Translations under genes and position numbers: made by a program | Shown: one piece after another, positions 43,214-51,113 of the stretch | How the letters are laid out: each line of letters begins with the position of its first letter | How positions within the stretch are numbered: the first letter of the stretch is position 1 | IMG/VR virus record: IMGVR_UViG_3300047462_000185 | Span: 1 to 64,000 of that record | DNA from: a virus | Length of the DNA stretch: 64,000 nucleotides | Strand: one strand, 5' to 3' | The notes under the pieces: generated by a model | The model's database searches: none | Seen by the model: only the letters and a program-made list of their open reading frames with translations | What the model was told of the DNA's origin: nothing

Positions 43214-43543
43214 TCAATTGGGTTTGGTAAGCCCGGAGCCACGGCCGATCAATCGGGATTGCTCGGTTTCGGCGTAATCGATGAAGCTCTTGGCGAGGCT
43301 TTGCATAGCGGCCTCGGTGCGGTTCCGCTCCTCCGGGGTGAAATTGCCATTGCGATAGACAGCCTCCAGTTCGGCGTGGAGCACGAACAGGATGATGATC
43401 TTCGATAACGGTTCGGCCATCAGAACGCCGGCGATGCGCTGACCGAGCTGAGTGACCTTCGATCTGTTGAGATCGATCATCATCTTCAGCTGGGCGGCCA
43501 ATCTTTCCTCGGCAGACATCTGGGAAATTCTGTCGTCTGGCAT
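43214..43543 (-). CDS. hypothetical protein, 109 residues
   Basis: The protein is helical and starts MPDDRISQMSAEERLAAQL. TPEERNRTEAAMQSLAKSF lies near the C-terminus. It follows a leader hairpin and GAGGAG. It may be related to the neighbour downstream through a shared helix pattern. Function unknown. Confidence 0.6.
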   Translation of the reverse strand: MPDDRISQMSAEERLAAQLKMMIDLNRSKVTQLGQRIAGVLMAEPLSKIIILFVLHAELEAVYRNGNFTPEERNRTEAAMQSLAKSFIDYAETEQSRLIGRGSGLTKPN

Positions 43544-43559
43544 TGGGTATCTCCTCAGT

Positions 43560-43575
43560 CCGGCACTATTGCCGG
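43560..43575 (-). promoter_or_regulatory. leader stem-loop before the 109-residue gene
   Basis: CCGGCAATAGTGCCGG, then ACTGAGGAGATACCCAATG. The stem and the following 19 bases are the same as before the gene at 42729 except for one base. Confidence 0.6.
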
Positions 43576-43595
43576 GGAGCCCGACGGGTGCGCCG

Positions 43596-43838
43596 TCAGG
43601 GTTTCGTCGCGCGATTTTGCGTCTTCAGTTCGCGGTCAATCTCATGCCGCTCGGTTGTTGTCGTTTCCGATTGGTATAATTCATCCAACAGCCACGCCGT
43701 GGCCCGGCATGACGCCGCGATGCCGTCGCGCTTGCCGCAATAGGACGCAACAACCCGCTGCGCTGCTTCAATCGCTACGACGGCTCGCCGAAGCTTGGTG
43801 AGGTCTTCCATCGTCAGGTTTGTGCCAGATTCTGGCAT
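43596..43838 (-). CDS. hypothetical protein, 80 residues
   Basis: ATG 43838 follows AAAGGTTAGACCCA. The sequence is helical (LTKLRRAVVAIEAAQRVVAS, ATAWLLDELYQSE). The upstream extension in the same frame overlaps a hairpin, so the shorter start is preferred. Function unknown. Confidence 0.55.
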   Translation of the reverse strand: MPESGTNLTMEDLTKLRRAVVAIEAAQRVVASYCGKRDGIAASCRATAWLLDELYQSETTTTERHEIDRELKTQNRATKP

Positions 43839-43859
43839 TGGGTCTAACCTTTTCAACCG

Positions 43860-43875
43860 ACGCACGATTGCGTCG
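43860..43875 (-). promoter_or_regulatory. leader stem-loop before the 80-residue gene
   Basis: GACGCAATCGTGCGTC, again with GCAAT on the loop side, 22 bases before the ATG. Confidence 0.5.
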
Positions 43876-43881
43876 AAACGC

Positions 43882-43914
43882 ATCGAGCCGCAGGGAATGC
43901 CTGCGGCTCGATGT
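43882..43914 (-). terminator. strong hairpin after the AAA ATPase gene
   Basis: A 14-base arm (CATCGAGCCGCAGG with CCTGCGGCTCGATG) around five loop bases lies directly after the leftward AAA gene. The following sequence on the minus strand (CGTTTCG) has only a short T-run, so it may be a weak terminator or an mRNA 3' protecting hairpin. Confidence 0.6.
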
Positions 43915-43919
43915 TTCGG

Positions 43920-45378
43920 TCAGATGCTCAGTCGCTTGCAGATCTTGTCGACCTGCCCGCCAACTGTGGCAAGCTTGCTCGCAAGGTCCTCGGTCGAAGC
44001 GTCAACCGCTTCGGCGACGATGTCTTGCAGGCTGGGGGCTGTCTTGGACGGCACCTTGGTCTCCAGCAGGTCGAGATGCTGCTGCATCCCGGCCGCCGCG
44101 TCGGCGATGTCCTGGTCGGTAATGACGAACTGGCCTCCTCCGGCCCGACCGATCGCATAGAGCTTGGCGCGCTCCACGGCTTCACGGATCACGGCAGGAA
44201 TCTGGCCGGCCAAGACGAGGCCCGCGCGCTCCAGGGTGTCGGCCGCATCGAGGCGGGTGCGCCCATACAGGCGCATCAGCTTGCGAGCCGCCGGCGCGTC
44301 CGGGGGCGTCACGTCGATCACCGCATCGAGCCGACCAGGGCGAAGCATCGCCTTGTTGATCTGCTCGACGTGGTTGGTGGTAAGCGCCACCATGATCTCG
44401 GTGTTCTTCGACTGCACGCCATCGATCGTGTTCAGAATGTCGTCGATCTTCACGGTGCGGTCAGCGCCGGACAAGACCCGGTCGATGTCCTCCGCGAAGA
44501 TGACGCAGGGCTGGTAGGCCTTGGCGAAATCCAAAAGCGTTCGCGAGACCCTTGACCCGCTTCAGCAGCAGGAAGGTCCAGCCGTGCTCGACGGCGATCT
44601 TGGCCGTGGCATGGGCGGTCAGCGTCTTGCCCGTGCCGTAGCGGCCCGAGAGCAGCACACCCCGCTTCAGCGGGATCTTCTGCTCGCGGCACGCCGCGGT
44701 GTGCTTGATCGGGGTCCAGAGCGACGTTTCGATCTGCCGCTCCGTCACCTCGCTGAACACCAGCTCGGTCGTGTCGATCTTGGTCGTGTCGAGGAAGTTC
44801 AGTTCGTCATAGTCCAGGTCACCGTCATCATCGGCTGTCATCGCGAAGGCTTTGCCCTTGTAGATGGACTGCTCCGCGATGAACTTCCGGGTCAGATGTG
44901 CCAGTTCCACGATGGTCTTGTGGAACCGGCGCTCCACCTCGCCACCGATCAGGAAATTCAGACCGGTCTTGCTGCGCCAGGTGTCGCAGGCGACATAGCC
45001 GACGATGCCGGGGATCTCGAAGCGACCCCACACCACCGACATACGCTTGCCGTTGGCACCGATGGTGACATCGAGCGTTTGGGGTGGGTTGTGGCCCCAG
45101 AATCCCGGCGTCGGGACGGCTTCCGCCCAGCCGAACATCGTCGCCATCGCACGGTAAAACGCGACGGCGCCGTCGAGATAATGAGCGTTGATCTTCTCAT
45201 TGATCGCGACCTTCTGGGTCTCCTCGCGCAGCTTGCGCTGCAACGTGTCGATCGCGGTGGGCAAGCCCATCTCGGCCGGCTGGGCCGGTAGCGTGATGTG
45301 CTCGCCAAAGTGGCGAACCGGAACGTCGATCCCTTTGAAGGGATCTTCGAGAACGGCTGGGGTAAACGAATCAGGCAT
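43920..45378 (-). CDS. AAA ATPase, coding frame broken by one extra base
   Basis: The two halves make one protein of about 485 residues. The first frame (45378 down to 44540) carries the Walker A GRYGTGKT. The second carries the Walker B CVIFAEDIDRV, sensor 1 TTNHVEQINK and the arginine-finger region RPGRLD. They join at the T-run in GCTTTTGG (44533-44536): removing one T gives the expected ANALDF. Either half alone lacks essential ATPase motifs. The N-terminal 250 residues have no recognised domain. A sequencing error, a real mutation and a programmed +1 shift are all possible. ATG 45378 is preceded by AGGA. Confidence 0.75.
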
Positions 45379-45397
45379 TTGTTTGTCCTGTTGTTGT

Positions 45398-45417
45398 GTC
45401 GCGGGGAGCAGCGCGAC
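45398..45417 (-). promoter_or_regulatory. leader stem-loop before the AAA ATPase gene
   Basis: GTCGCG pairs with CGCGAC around an eight-base loop; AGGA and the ATG follow. A member of the family with a different loop. Confidence 0.4.
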
Positions 45418-45475
45418 GGGAAAACTCCCAGCGCTCGCCAACCGTCATGGGGAAGGACGGCGAGGCTTCTGCGGC

Positions 45476-46129
45476 TCAGTTGTTGGTCCGAGCCGTGTCT
45501 TCAGGGGAGTATTCAGGAAGATCGATGTCGCGAAGAAGGTTGGAAAAGCGGCCAGTGCAGTTCTCGCGAAGTTCGTCATCCTTGTCTGGCACCAAGGCAG
45601 CGATATTGCCTTCGGTGTCGCGAATGATATCGAACATCGTGAGTTTTCGGACTGTCTGCGTTTCGCAGGTCATCACGACCACCTCGCGCCGGTCTGGCTG
45701 CTCCGAGGGTAGAAAATTCGGATCAGCCTTTAAGGCCTCAGGTGTGGACGTCGCGGTCCACGCTTCCATGACAAGGTAGATCAGGTCGGTGTTGCTCATG
45801 GAGCCGGCAAGTATCAGAGCGCCGGCCAGGGCATCTTTGAGATACGCCGAATTCGGCATGTCGCCCACGACGACCGGCACGAACATGCCGGATGAAGAAA
45901 CAAAGAAAGCGGTGAACGGACAGCTAGTCTTGCCGCGCAAGCTTGCCTCGATCATGGGACGAATTACGTCTCGCATGTGGCCGATCGGATCGGCTAATTG
46001 CTTGGCCACAATGTCGCGGGTGCGCTGCTCATATTTGCGCTTGGATAGTTCCACGACGTGAAAGACCAGATCCTTCAAGCTGCCGAACCTGACCTCGTCA
46101 TACTGTGGCGCGTTATGCGCTTCGCTCAT
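45476..46129 (-). CDS. hypothetical protein, 217 residues
   Basis: ATG 46129 follows GAGGAGATACCCC. The sequence has a helical N-terminus (LKDLVFHVVELSKRKYEQRT), then FTAFFVSSSGMFVPVVVGD and VYLVMEAW-like beta strands. No family is recognised. It is the first gene downstream of the parS-bearing regulatory region. Confidence 0.6.
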   Translation of the reverse strand: MSEAHNAPQYDEVRFGSLKDLVFHVVELSKRKYEQRTRDIVAKQLADPIGHMRDVIRPMIEASLRGKTSCPFTAFFVSSSGMFVPVVVGDMPNSAYLKDALAGALILAGSMSNTDLIYLVMEAWTATSTPEALKADPNFLPSEQPDRREVVVMTCETQTVRKLTMFDIIRDTEGNIAALVPDKDDELRENCTGRFSNLLRDIDLPEYSPEDTARTNN

Positions 46130-46143
46130 GGGGTATCTCCTCA

Positions 46144-46163
46144 GTGCCGCGCAGAATTGCGTG
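46144..46163 (-). promoter_or_regulatory. leader stem-loop before the 217-residue gene
   Basis: GCCACGCAATTCTGCGCGGC, then ACTGAGGAGATACCCCATG. It shares GCAAT and the ACTGAGGAGA block with other leaders although its stem bases differ. Confidence 0.55.
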
Positions 46164-46263
46164 GCGTATGCCTTGGGGCATTTCGCTGAGCGAGACGACG
46201 CGCCGAATGGCGTTGATCCGCTTGCATATATGGTGATTTCCCGTTGCCCAGGCAACATGAAAT

Positions 46264-46277
46264 CACATGGTCATGTG
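46264..46277. promoter_or_regulatory. 14-bp palindrome copy 7 (CACATGGTCATGTG)
   Basis: Perfect half sites, with TTTTT following on the + strand. It is paired with the copy at 46294, centre to centre 30 bases, about three helical turns. Confidence 0.6.
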
Positions 46278-46293
46278 TTTTTCAAGCGGTTTT

Positions 46294-46307
46294 CACATGG
46301 TCCTGTG
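46294..46307. promoter_or_regulatory. 14-bp palindrome copy 8 (CACATGGTCCTGTG)
   Basis: The spacer is identical to that of copy 7. It lies six bases from the parS-like site. Confidence 0.55.
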
Positions 46308-46313
46308 CGAATT

Positions 46314-46329
46314 CGTTCCACGTGGAACA
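46314..46329. promoter_or_regulatory. parS-like site (CGTTCCACGTGGAACA)
   Basis: It matches TGTTCCACGTGGAACA, a known parS form, at 15 of 16 bases, and its inner 14 bases are a perfect palindrome. It lies 0.9 kb from the 3' end of the ParB-like gene. I noticed no second copy in the window. Confidence 0.6.
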
Positions 46330-46334
46330 CGGCG

Positions 46335-46562
46335 TCACAGGAGGGGGTCGAACTTCTGCTGCGCTGCGATGAAGTCCTGCGCGGCGCGGGCGGCGGCGAG
46401 ATATTCGACCGAGGGCCGCTTGTCGATCTCCTGGCCGGGCCGGTAGGTGGCCCACACTGCATCCCTGAGCGGCTTGGGCAGGCTGAACCAGTGCTGCTTG
46501 CACATGAACATCCGGGGCGGCACGGCCCGCTGGCAGCCCGGCGCGTGGCAGGTGTGGGGCAT
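46335..46562 (-). CDS. small zinc-binding-like protein, 75 residues
   Basis: ATG 46562 overlaps the upstream stop. The N-terminus has CHAPGCQRAVPPRMFMCKQH, a Cys/His pattern for one zinc, then PKPLRDAVWATYRPGQE. This resembles small phage proteins of unknown function. The rest is helical. Confidence 0.6.
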   Translation of the reverse strand: MPHTCHAPGCQRAVPPRMFMCKQHWFSLPKPLRDAVWATYRPGQEIDKRPSVEYLAAARAAQDFIAAQQKFDPLL

Positions 46563-46762
46563 TACTGGGGCAACTCCATGTCCCATTCGTGGCCGCAAAT
46601 GTCGCACCGCATCGTCACGATATCGCCGCCGGGATATCCGTCGCGGTCAGCGATCTCGTATGCGGCCGGATGAACAGCCGGCGTCGGACCGCCCTTATGC
46701 CAGGGATTCAGTTCCGTGCAGACGAAACGCACTTTCTGAGGCGCTCTCTCAGGATTTGTCAT
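46562..46762 (-). CDS. small zinc-ribbon-like protein, 66 residues
   Basis: The protein starts MTNPERAPQKVRFVC. A second pair MRCDICGHEW could complete a four-ligand site. ATG 46762 is chosen over an upstream in-frame ATG because of its fit to the small-gene pattern; the ribosome site is weak (AATCCTGAG region). Function unknown. Confidence 0.5.
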   Translation of the reverse strand: MTNPERAPQKVRFVCTELNPWHKGGPTPAVHPAAYEIADRDGYPGGDIVTMRCDICGHEWDMELPQ

Positions 46763-46820
46763 CGACCGCTGCCGTCGCACTCAGGCGCAGCTTTCGCGCG
46801 CTCGCGATACGACTGCGACA

Positions 46821-47213
46821 TCAGGCCATTTCCTCGGCGCGGGCCTGGTGACGCGCCAGGGTGTGCAGCCGACCCAGCACCGAGCTACCCGCACGGGGTG
46901 GAACCATCTGCTTGCCTGTCAGGTGCGCCGAGACGCCCTGAGCCGCGAGGCGCAGGATGAAAGCATCATCTTCGGCGGTGAAAACGCGCACCACCCGTCC
47001 GGCGCGGTAGTTGACCGGCTTACGGACGGGGATCGCAGTCTGGCGCCGCAGTTCGGTCGGCAGATCGACGCCGTGGGTCAGGCAATGCCAGGCGATGCAA
47101 CCGGGCGACACGCCGAACCGCCGGGCAATCTCTGGGAAACCCAGGCCCTCGACCTCACGCATCTGGAACGCTCGGTCGAGGTCGTCCTGGCTGAGCTTGG
47201 CGATGCGCCTCAT
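46821..47213 (-). CDS. helix-turn-helix DNA-binding protein
   Basis: This 130-residue protein has a helix-turn-helix pattern in the first third (LGFPEIARRFGVSPGCIAWH). A second helical unit follows (FTAEDDAFILRLAAQGVS) that resembles a SANT/GcrA-like segment. It starts at an ATG overlapping the ParB-like stop (ATGA), so both are made together. It could be a regulator binding one of the palindromic families. That is inference. Confidence 0.65.
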   Translation of the reverse strand: MRRIAKLSQDDLDRAFQMREVEGLGFPEIARRFGVSPGCIAWHCLTHGVDLPTELRRQTAIPVRKPVNYRAGRVVRVFTAEDDAFILRLAAQGVSAHLTGKQMVPPRAGSSVLGRLHTLARHQARAEEMA

Positions 47214-48862
47214 TCCGCGGCCTCCTGCTGCCCGGCCTCCTCGTCGGCCTCCGAATCACCCTCGCCGTCATCGTCATCACCGGGTCGCGCCACGATGGGC
47301 GCCCGGTCGTCGAACCAGCCCGGCGGCGTCCAACCCGGCAGCTTGCCGACCAGCTGTGCGCGCAGCTTCGCCCCGGTCTTGGCCGGGACCATCTCCTTGC
47401 CCTCGGCCAGCAGCGCCAGCACGTCCGCATTGACGTGCGCCAGGAATTCCTCGGTGTCGAACCGTGGCTGCTCGACGTGGAAAATCTGGCTGCCAATCCA
47501 CCCCACGGCAGGGCCGCTCCCGATGCCCTTGCCGTCCGAGACTTGGATGATGCGGGACAGCGCCTCGCCGGCCATGATCTTCAGATCATCGACGCTCGCG
47601 CTGTTGGTGGGCCACGCCAGGGCGCGCTCCGCAATGTCCTCCATATTTTCGGTGCGCCACGCCACGCCATCCCTGGTGATCCGCAGATTGCTGGCCGCCA
47701 GCGCGATCAGCAGAAGCCTGATCATATTGGCGTCGCTGAGCGCCCGGATTTCGTCGGAGAACGCCTCGGCGAAGAAGCCGCGCTTCATCTCGTTCAGCAG
47801 GATTGCGCCCTTCTTGTCGATCGGCGGCTTCACTGTGACCGGCTTAGGGTCATCCTGGATCGCCGCTCGGCCCGGCGCGCCCTTCTTTTTCGCGCCGGCT
47901 TCGCTGATTGCGGCCGCCGTGGCGCGACCCATGCCATAGCCCTCGGGCACGACGCCGATCAGTAGCTTGCGGTCCGGACCCGGGCTGCGGATCGGCTTGC
48001 GCGCGTCGAACTGGATGGTGTGTTCCATCTTCCAGCCGGCCGGCGCCACCAGCAGGCCGGTCGGCCCGACCTCGCCATAGACGGCATGCTTGCTCTTGGC
48101 GGCCAACGCCTTCACGGCCTGCACCTGGCAGGCCATGAACTTTTTCGTGTCCGACGTGGTGAACCGGTCGTCGGCGTCAGGCTCGGCGAACAGGTCCTCG
48201 TCCCAGACGATGCCGAATGCGTCAGGATCGAACAGGGCATCGACCTTGTTCAGTCGCATCACCTCGCAGTGCCGCGCGATGTAATGCCACCGCGGCTCCC
48301 GCGCGCCCTTCGGGCCAGCCCAGGAGTGGCGATGCGCGATAGCCGCCTTCTGCATATCGCGCGGAGCCGCGACGATCCGGCGCAGCTCGTGGGTATTCGG
48401 GATGCCGTGCTCGGCAATGGCGGCCAGAACGTCCGGATGCGCGCCCGCGAGCAGAGTCATGCGGCGCGCCGTGGTCTCGGGAATGCCCAGGGACTGGGCC
48501 GCCAGAGCGACCGACATTCCCCCGTCCTGCAGCGTCTTCATGGCGCGCCACTGGTCGACCGGGTTCATGCTGCTGCGAACCATGTTCTCAGCCGCTCCAG
48601 CGGCGACGATCTGATCGCCGGAGCCGGCATGGTCGATCGCCTCGATCTCGGTCCAGCCCAGCGCCTGAGCGGCCCGCCAGCGCCTCTCGCCAGCGACGAT
48701 GACGTAACGTCGACCACCTTCCGGATTGTCGCGCACCAGGATCGGCTGCAGCTGGCCCAGCGTGGACATGCTGATCCGCAGCGCCTCGTCCGCCTCCCTC
48801 GAAGGCTTGATCCGCCGCACATTGTCCGGATCCGGGGAGATGTGCGTGATATCGATTTTCAT
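47210..48862 (-). CDS. ParB-like partition/nuclease-fold protein
   Basis: This 550-residue protein begins with a ParB N-terminal domain: ITHISPDPDNVRRIKPSREA, LGQLQPILVRDN and the ParB box AGERRWRAAQALGW. A helix-turn-helix region follows (VALAAQSLGIPETTARRMTL). After residue 200 it is unlike chromosomal ParB, with a long additional region of unknown fold and an acidic C-terminus. No ParA is visible in the window. It could act as a partition protein on the nearby parS-like site, as a transcription factor, or as a CTP-dependent clamp in replication. Confidence 0.8.
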   Translation of the reverse strand: MKIDITHISPDPDNVRRIKPSREADEALRISMSTLGQLQPILVRDNPEGGRRYVIVAGERRWRAAQALGWTEIEAIDHAGSGDQIVAAGAAENMVRSSMNPVDQWRAMKTLQDGGMSVALAAQSLGIPETTARRMTLLAGAHPDVLAAIAEHGIPNTHELRRIVAAPRDMQKAAIAHRHSWAGPKGAREPRWHYIARHCEVMRLNKVDALFDPDAFGIVWDEDLFAEPDADDRFTTSDTKKFMACQVQAVKALAAKSKHAVYGEVGPTGLLVAPAGWKMEHTIQFDARKPIRSPGPDRKLLIGVVPEGYGMGRATAAAISEAGAKKKGAPGRAAIQDDPKPVTVKPPIDKKGAILLNEMKRGFFAEAFSDEIRALSDANMIRLLLIALAASNLRITRDGVAWRTENMEDIAERALAWPTNSASVDDLKIMAGEALSRIIQVSDGKGIGSGPAVGWIGSQIFHVEQPRFDTEEFLAHVNADVLALLAEGKEMVPAKTGAKLRAQLVGKLPGWTPPGWFDDRAPIVARPGDDDDGEGDSEADEEAGQQEAAE

Positions 48863-49320
48863 CTCGTGTTGCTCCGCTGATGACGTTCAAGGTGGCGCTG
48901 CACCGAGGCCGGCGGGTCGCGGGGCCGGTCGGCCAGCCCCTTGCAAATTTGCACGACCCTGTCGCACGTCTCGATGTCGAAATACCCGATGTGACAGGCC
49001 GACGGCGTCAGATCGAGCTGCATGGCGAGGTAGCCGTAGGCCGCGCTGCGCGACATCATGCCGCTGCGCCAGAGTGGGTCGAACGCGTTATGAACGCGTA
49101 TCTTCGCGGCACGCAGCGCCTTGTCGGCCAGGCGGCCCAGCGGTGTGACGGTGCCTTTGTGGCATCCCACCCAGGCACCGCACGGCACGCAGGCCCACAG
49201 CGGCCCGTAATCGCGCCCGTTGTAGAAGCGCTCCGAGGATTGGAAGAAGCGTGCCGGCTTCCCGCAATAAGGGCACGTCACCGTCACACCGGCCGTCGCC
49301 TCGGATGTCGTGCTGCTCAT
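48859..49320 (-). CDS. DUF3268-type zinc-finger-containing protein
   Basis: This 153-residue protein has the order expected for the family: CPYCGKPARFF, the YNGRDYGPLWACVPCGAWVG block, CHKGTVTPLGRLADKALRAA and FDPLWRSG. SACHIGYFDIETC comes near the end. Four Cys form a likely zinc site. The family is common in phages and conjugative elements with unknown function. The stop overlaps the ParB-like start. Confidence 0.78.
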   Translation of the reverse strand: MSSTTSEATAGVTVTCPYCGKPARFFQSSERFYNGRDYGPLWACVPCGAWVGCHKGTVTPLGRLADKALRAAKIRVHNAFDPLWRSGMMSRSAAYGYLAMQLDLTPSACHIGYFDIETCDRVVQICKGLADRPRDPPASVQRHLERHQRSNTR

Positions 49321-49688
49321 CAGATGCCTCCACGTCGGTTGGCCGACATGGTCTGCCAGGCGTCACACAGCATCCGGGACGCCTCGCGCCTGGCGCGCAA
49401 CGTCTCGAACCGAGCTGTGGCGCTGGCGTGCTCCTTGACCGCGTTCTGGTATTGGGAGCTGGCGCGCGCCTCCCACTTCTTCGCGTCGGCGGACCGCTCC
49501 TCGGACATGCCGGCGGCCAGGGCCTCGATCGAGCCGATCATGAATTCGGTGCGCACCATCTCGCCGCGCGCCGCGCCGACCTCCTCGGCGGACAGGGCGA
49601 GGAAGTTGAGCGCTTCCTCGACCTGGTTCTCGGTGACGAAGGCGCGGCCCGGCGGTTCCCGCCGGCGCGCGTTGTTGTCGTGCGACAT
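49320..49688 (-). CDS. hypothetical coiled-coil protein, 122 residues
   Basis: It is encoded between SSB and the zinc protein. The sequence is helical: VEEALNFLALSAEEVGAARG and YQNAVKEHASATARFETLRA. Proteins of this size next to the recombination genes may be DNA-metabolism accessories. No family is recognised. Confidence 0.6.
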   Translation of the reverse strand: MSHDNNARRREPPGRAFVTENQVEEALNFLALSAEEVGAARGEMVRTEFMIGSIEALAAGMSEERSADAKKWEARASSQYQNAVKEHASATARFETLRARREASRMLCDAWQTMSANRRGGI

Positions 49689-49697
49689 GGGCGATCC

Positions 49698-50291
49698 CTA
49701 AAACGGTATCTCGTCGTCGAGATCGTTCGGCGGCGGCACGCCGCGGCCTCCATTGCCATTCCCGTTGCCTGGCGGAGCGCCCCGGTCATAGCCGCCGCGC
49801 CCGGCGTCACGCGCGTTCTGGCGATCGTCGCGGCGCCCGCCCCAGGCCCCATCCCCGCCACGCCCCGCGTCCCGGCCATTTCCGTTGCCCCGGTCGCCGC
49901 CATTGCCCTGGCTGCGGTCATAGCCGCCCCGGTCGCCGCCATTGCCCTGGCTGCGGCCTGAAGGCGATCCGCAGGGCACGACCTGACCGCCAGGACCGGC
50001 CACCACGACTTCCGAGACGTAGACCTTCTGGCCGTTCTTGTCGTAGCTGCGGTGCTGCAGCTGGCCCACGATGGTGATCAGGTCGCCCTTGCGCATGCTC
50101 TCGACGACTTTGCAGGCACCGCCATAAATCACCACCATGTGCCAGTCGGTGATCTCCTCGCCTTGCTGGTTCTTGTAGCGGGTCGTAGCGACGCTGAGGC
50201 GCGCCGCATCGTTGTCGCGGCCGATCTGCTTGATCTCGGGATCCTTGCCCAGCCGGCCGCACAGCGTGACGCTGTTGATCGAGGTTGCCAT
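49698..50291 (-). CDS. ssb: single-stranded DNA-binding protein
   Basis: This 197-residue protein has an OB-fold N-terminal part: INSVTLCGRLGKDPEIKQIG, DWHMVVIYGGACKVV and GDLITIVGQLQHRSYD. A Gly/Asn/Arg-rich linker with a duplicated GGYDRSQGNGGDRG-like unit follows. The tip is DDEIPF, which recruits partner proteins. It protects single strands in replication and recombination and probably works with the ERF and YqaJ-type proteins encoded next to it. Confidence 0.93.
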   Translation of the reverse strand: MATSINSVTLCGRLGKDPEIKQIGRDNDAARLSVATTRYKNQQGEEITDWHMVVIYGGACKVVESMRKGDLITIVGQLQHRSYDKNGQKVYVSEVVVAGPGGQVVPCGSPSGRSQGNGGDRGGYDRSQGNGGDRGNGNGRDAGRGGDGAWGGRRDDRQNARDAGRGGYDRGAPPGNGNGNGGRGVPPPNDLDDEIPF

Positions 50292-50297
50292 CTCCGG

Positions 50298-51113
50298 TTA
50301 CTCCGCCGCCGCTTGGTGTTCAGGCTGATCCGCGGGCGGCTCGCGATGCCACGTCTCGCGGTAGGTCGTGGTGACGAACGCCAGGGTCGCGGGCGACATC
50401 TTGCCGCGCAACTCGACATCATCGAGCCAGAACTTGTCCGCCTCGGCCGGGTCGGCCGCGTTCTTCAGCGCGGAGTTGAATGCGGCGACGAGCTTTCTGA
50501 ACGTCGCATCTTCCTTCGTTGCACTCGGCGGCGCAGAGGCCGGCGTGCGACCCGTGGGGCGGCGCGTCTCCTGCGGTGGCTCGGGCTGCTGCTGCTGCGC
50601 CATGTCGCGCTCGAGGGCGGCACGCTCGGCATCGTAGTCGCGGAAATGGTTGCCCTCGAAGATGTTGGCGTCGTCGTCCTCGTCACTGGCAAGGCAGAGG
50701 ATCGTGTTCACGCTGTAGCGGCGCATATAGGTCAGCTGCGAGCCAAACGCCTGCGGACCGCCACCCTCTTCCAGCGGCATTTCGCAGCTGATCCACTGGC
50801 CGCTCTTGTGAATGATGCGCGTGGTCAGCCACGGGCGCGGCTCGTAGGTGATGACCTGGATCACGGCCAGACCCGCATTCGCCATAGGGGCGCGGATCGT
50901 GTTCATGATGCTGCCGAGCGTGGCATACTTGAACTTGTAGGAGCCGCTCGACTTCGATCTGACCTCGACCTCGCGGTCGCGGGGCGGGTTCTGCACCTCT
51001 CCCTGGAACTGGACCAGGGCGGCATAGATTTCGACGATCTCTGCGCTCTCACGGCGGATCGGGGCAGGCACAACTTGCGCCGGCGGGGCCGACAGGATCG
51101 ATGCGTCGCTCAT
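50298..51113 (-). CDS. ERF-family single-strand annealing protein
   Basis: This 271-residue protein has the ERF core: IYAALVQFQGEVQNPP, KFKYATLGSIMNTIRAPMAN, GLAVIQVITYE and FGSQLTYMRRYSVNTILCLA, followed by EDDDAN. ERF proteins anneal complementary single strands in phage recombination. It overlaps the exonuclease gene by four bases (ATGA), a usual pairing. Confidence 0.88.
   Translation of the reverse strand: MSDASILSAPPAQVVPAPIRRESAEIVEIYAALVQFQGEVQNPPRDREVEVRSKSSGSYKFKYATLGSIMNTIRAPMANAGLAVIQVITYEPRPWLTTRIIHKSGQWISCEMPLEEGGGPQAFGSQLTYMRRYSVNTILCLASDEDDDANIFEGNHFRDYDAERAALERDMAQQQQPEPPQETRRPTGRTPASAPPSATKEDATFRKLVAAFNSALKNAADPAEADKFWLDDVELRGKMSPATLAFVTTTYRETWHREPPADQPEHQAAAE

Larger units (their letters stand above)
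46130..46334 (-). promoter_or_regulatory. regulatory region for the lower leftward operon
   Basis: This 205-base gap has no gene. It holds a leader hairpin, a small palindrome (GTTGCC with GGCAAC, 46243-46256), two copies of the 14-bp palindrome 30 bases apart and a parS-like site. The concentration of sites marks a control point. I cannot identify a clear -35/-10 pair. Confidence 0.55.

Noticed and set aside
49860-49970. Tandem repeat in the ssb gene as a regulatory repeat
   Set aside because: It codes for a duplicated Gly-rich linker unit of SSB, which is common in these linkers.
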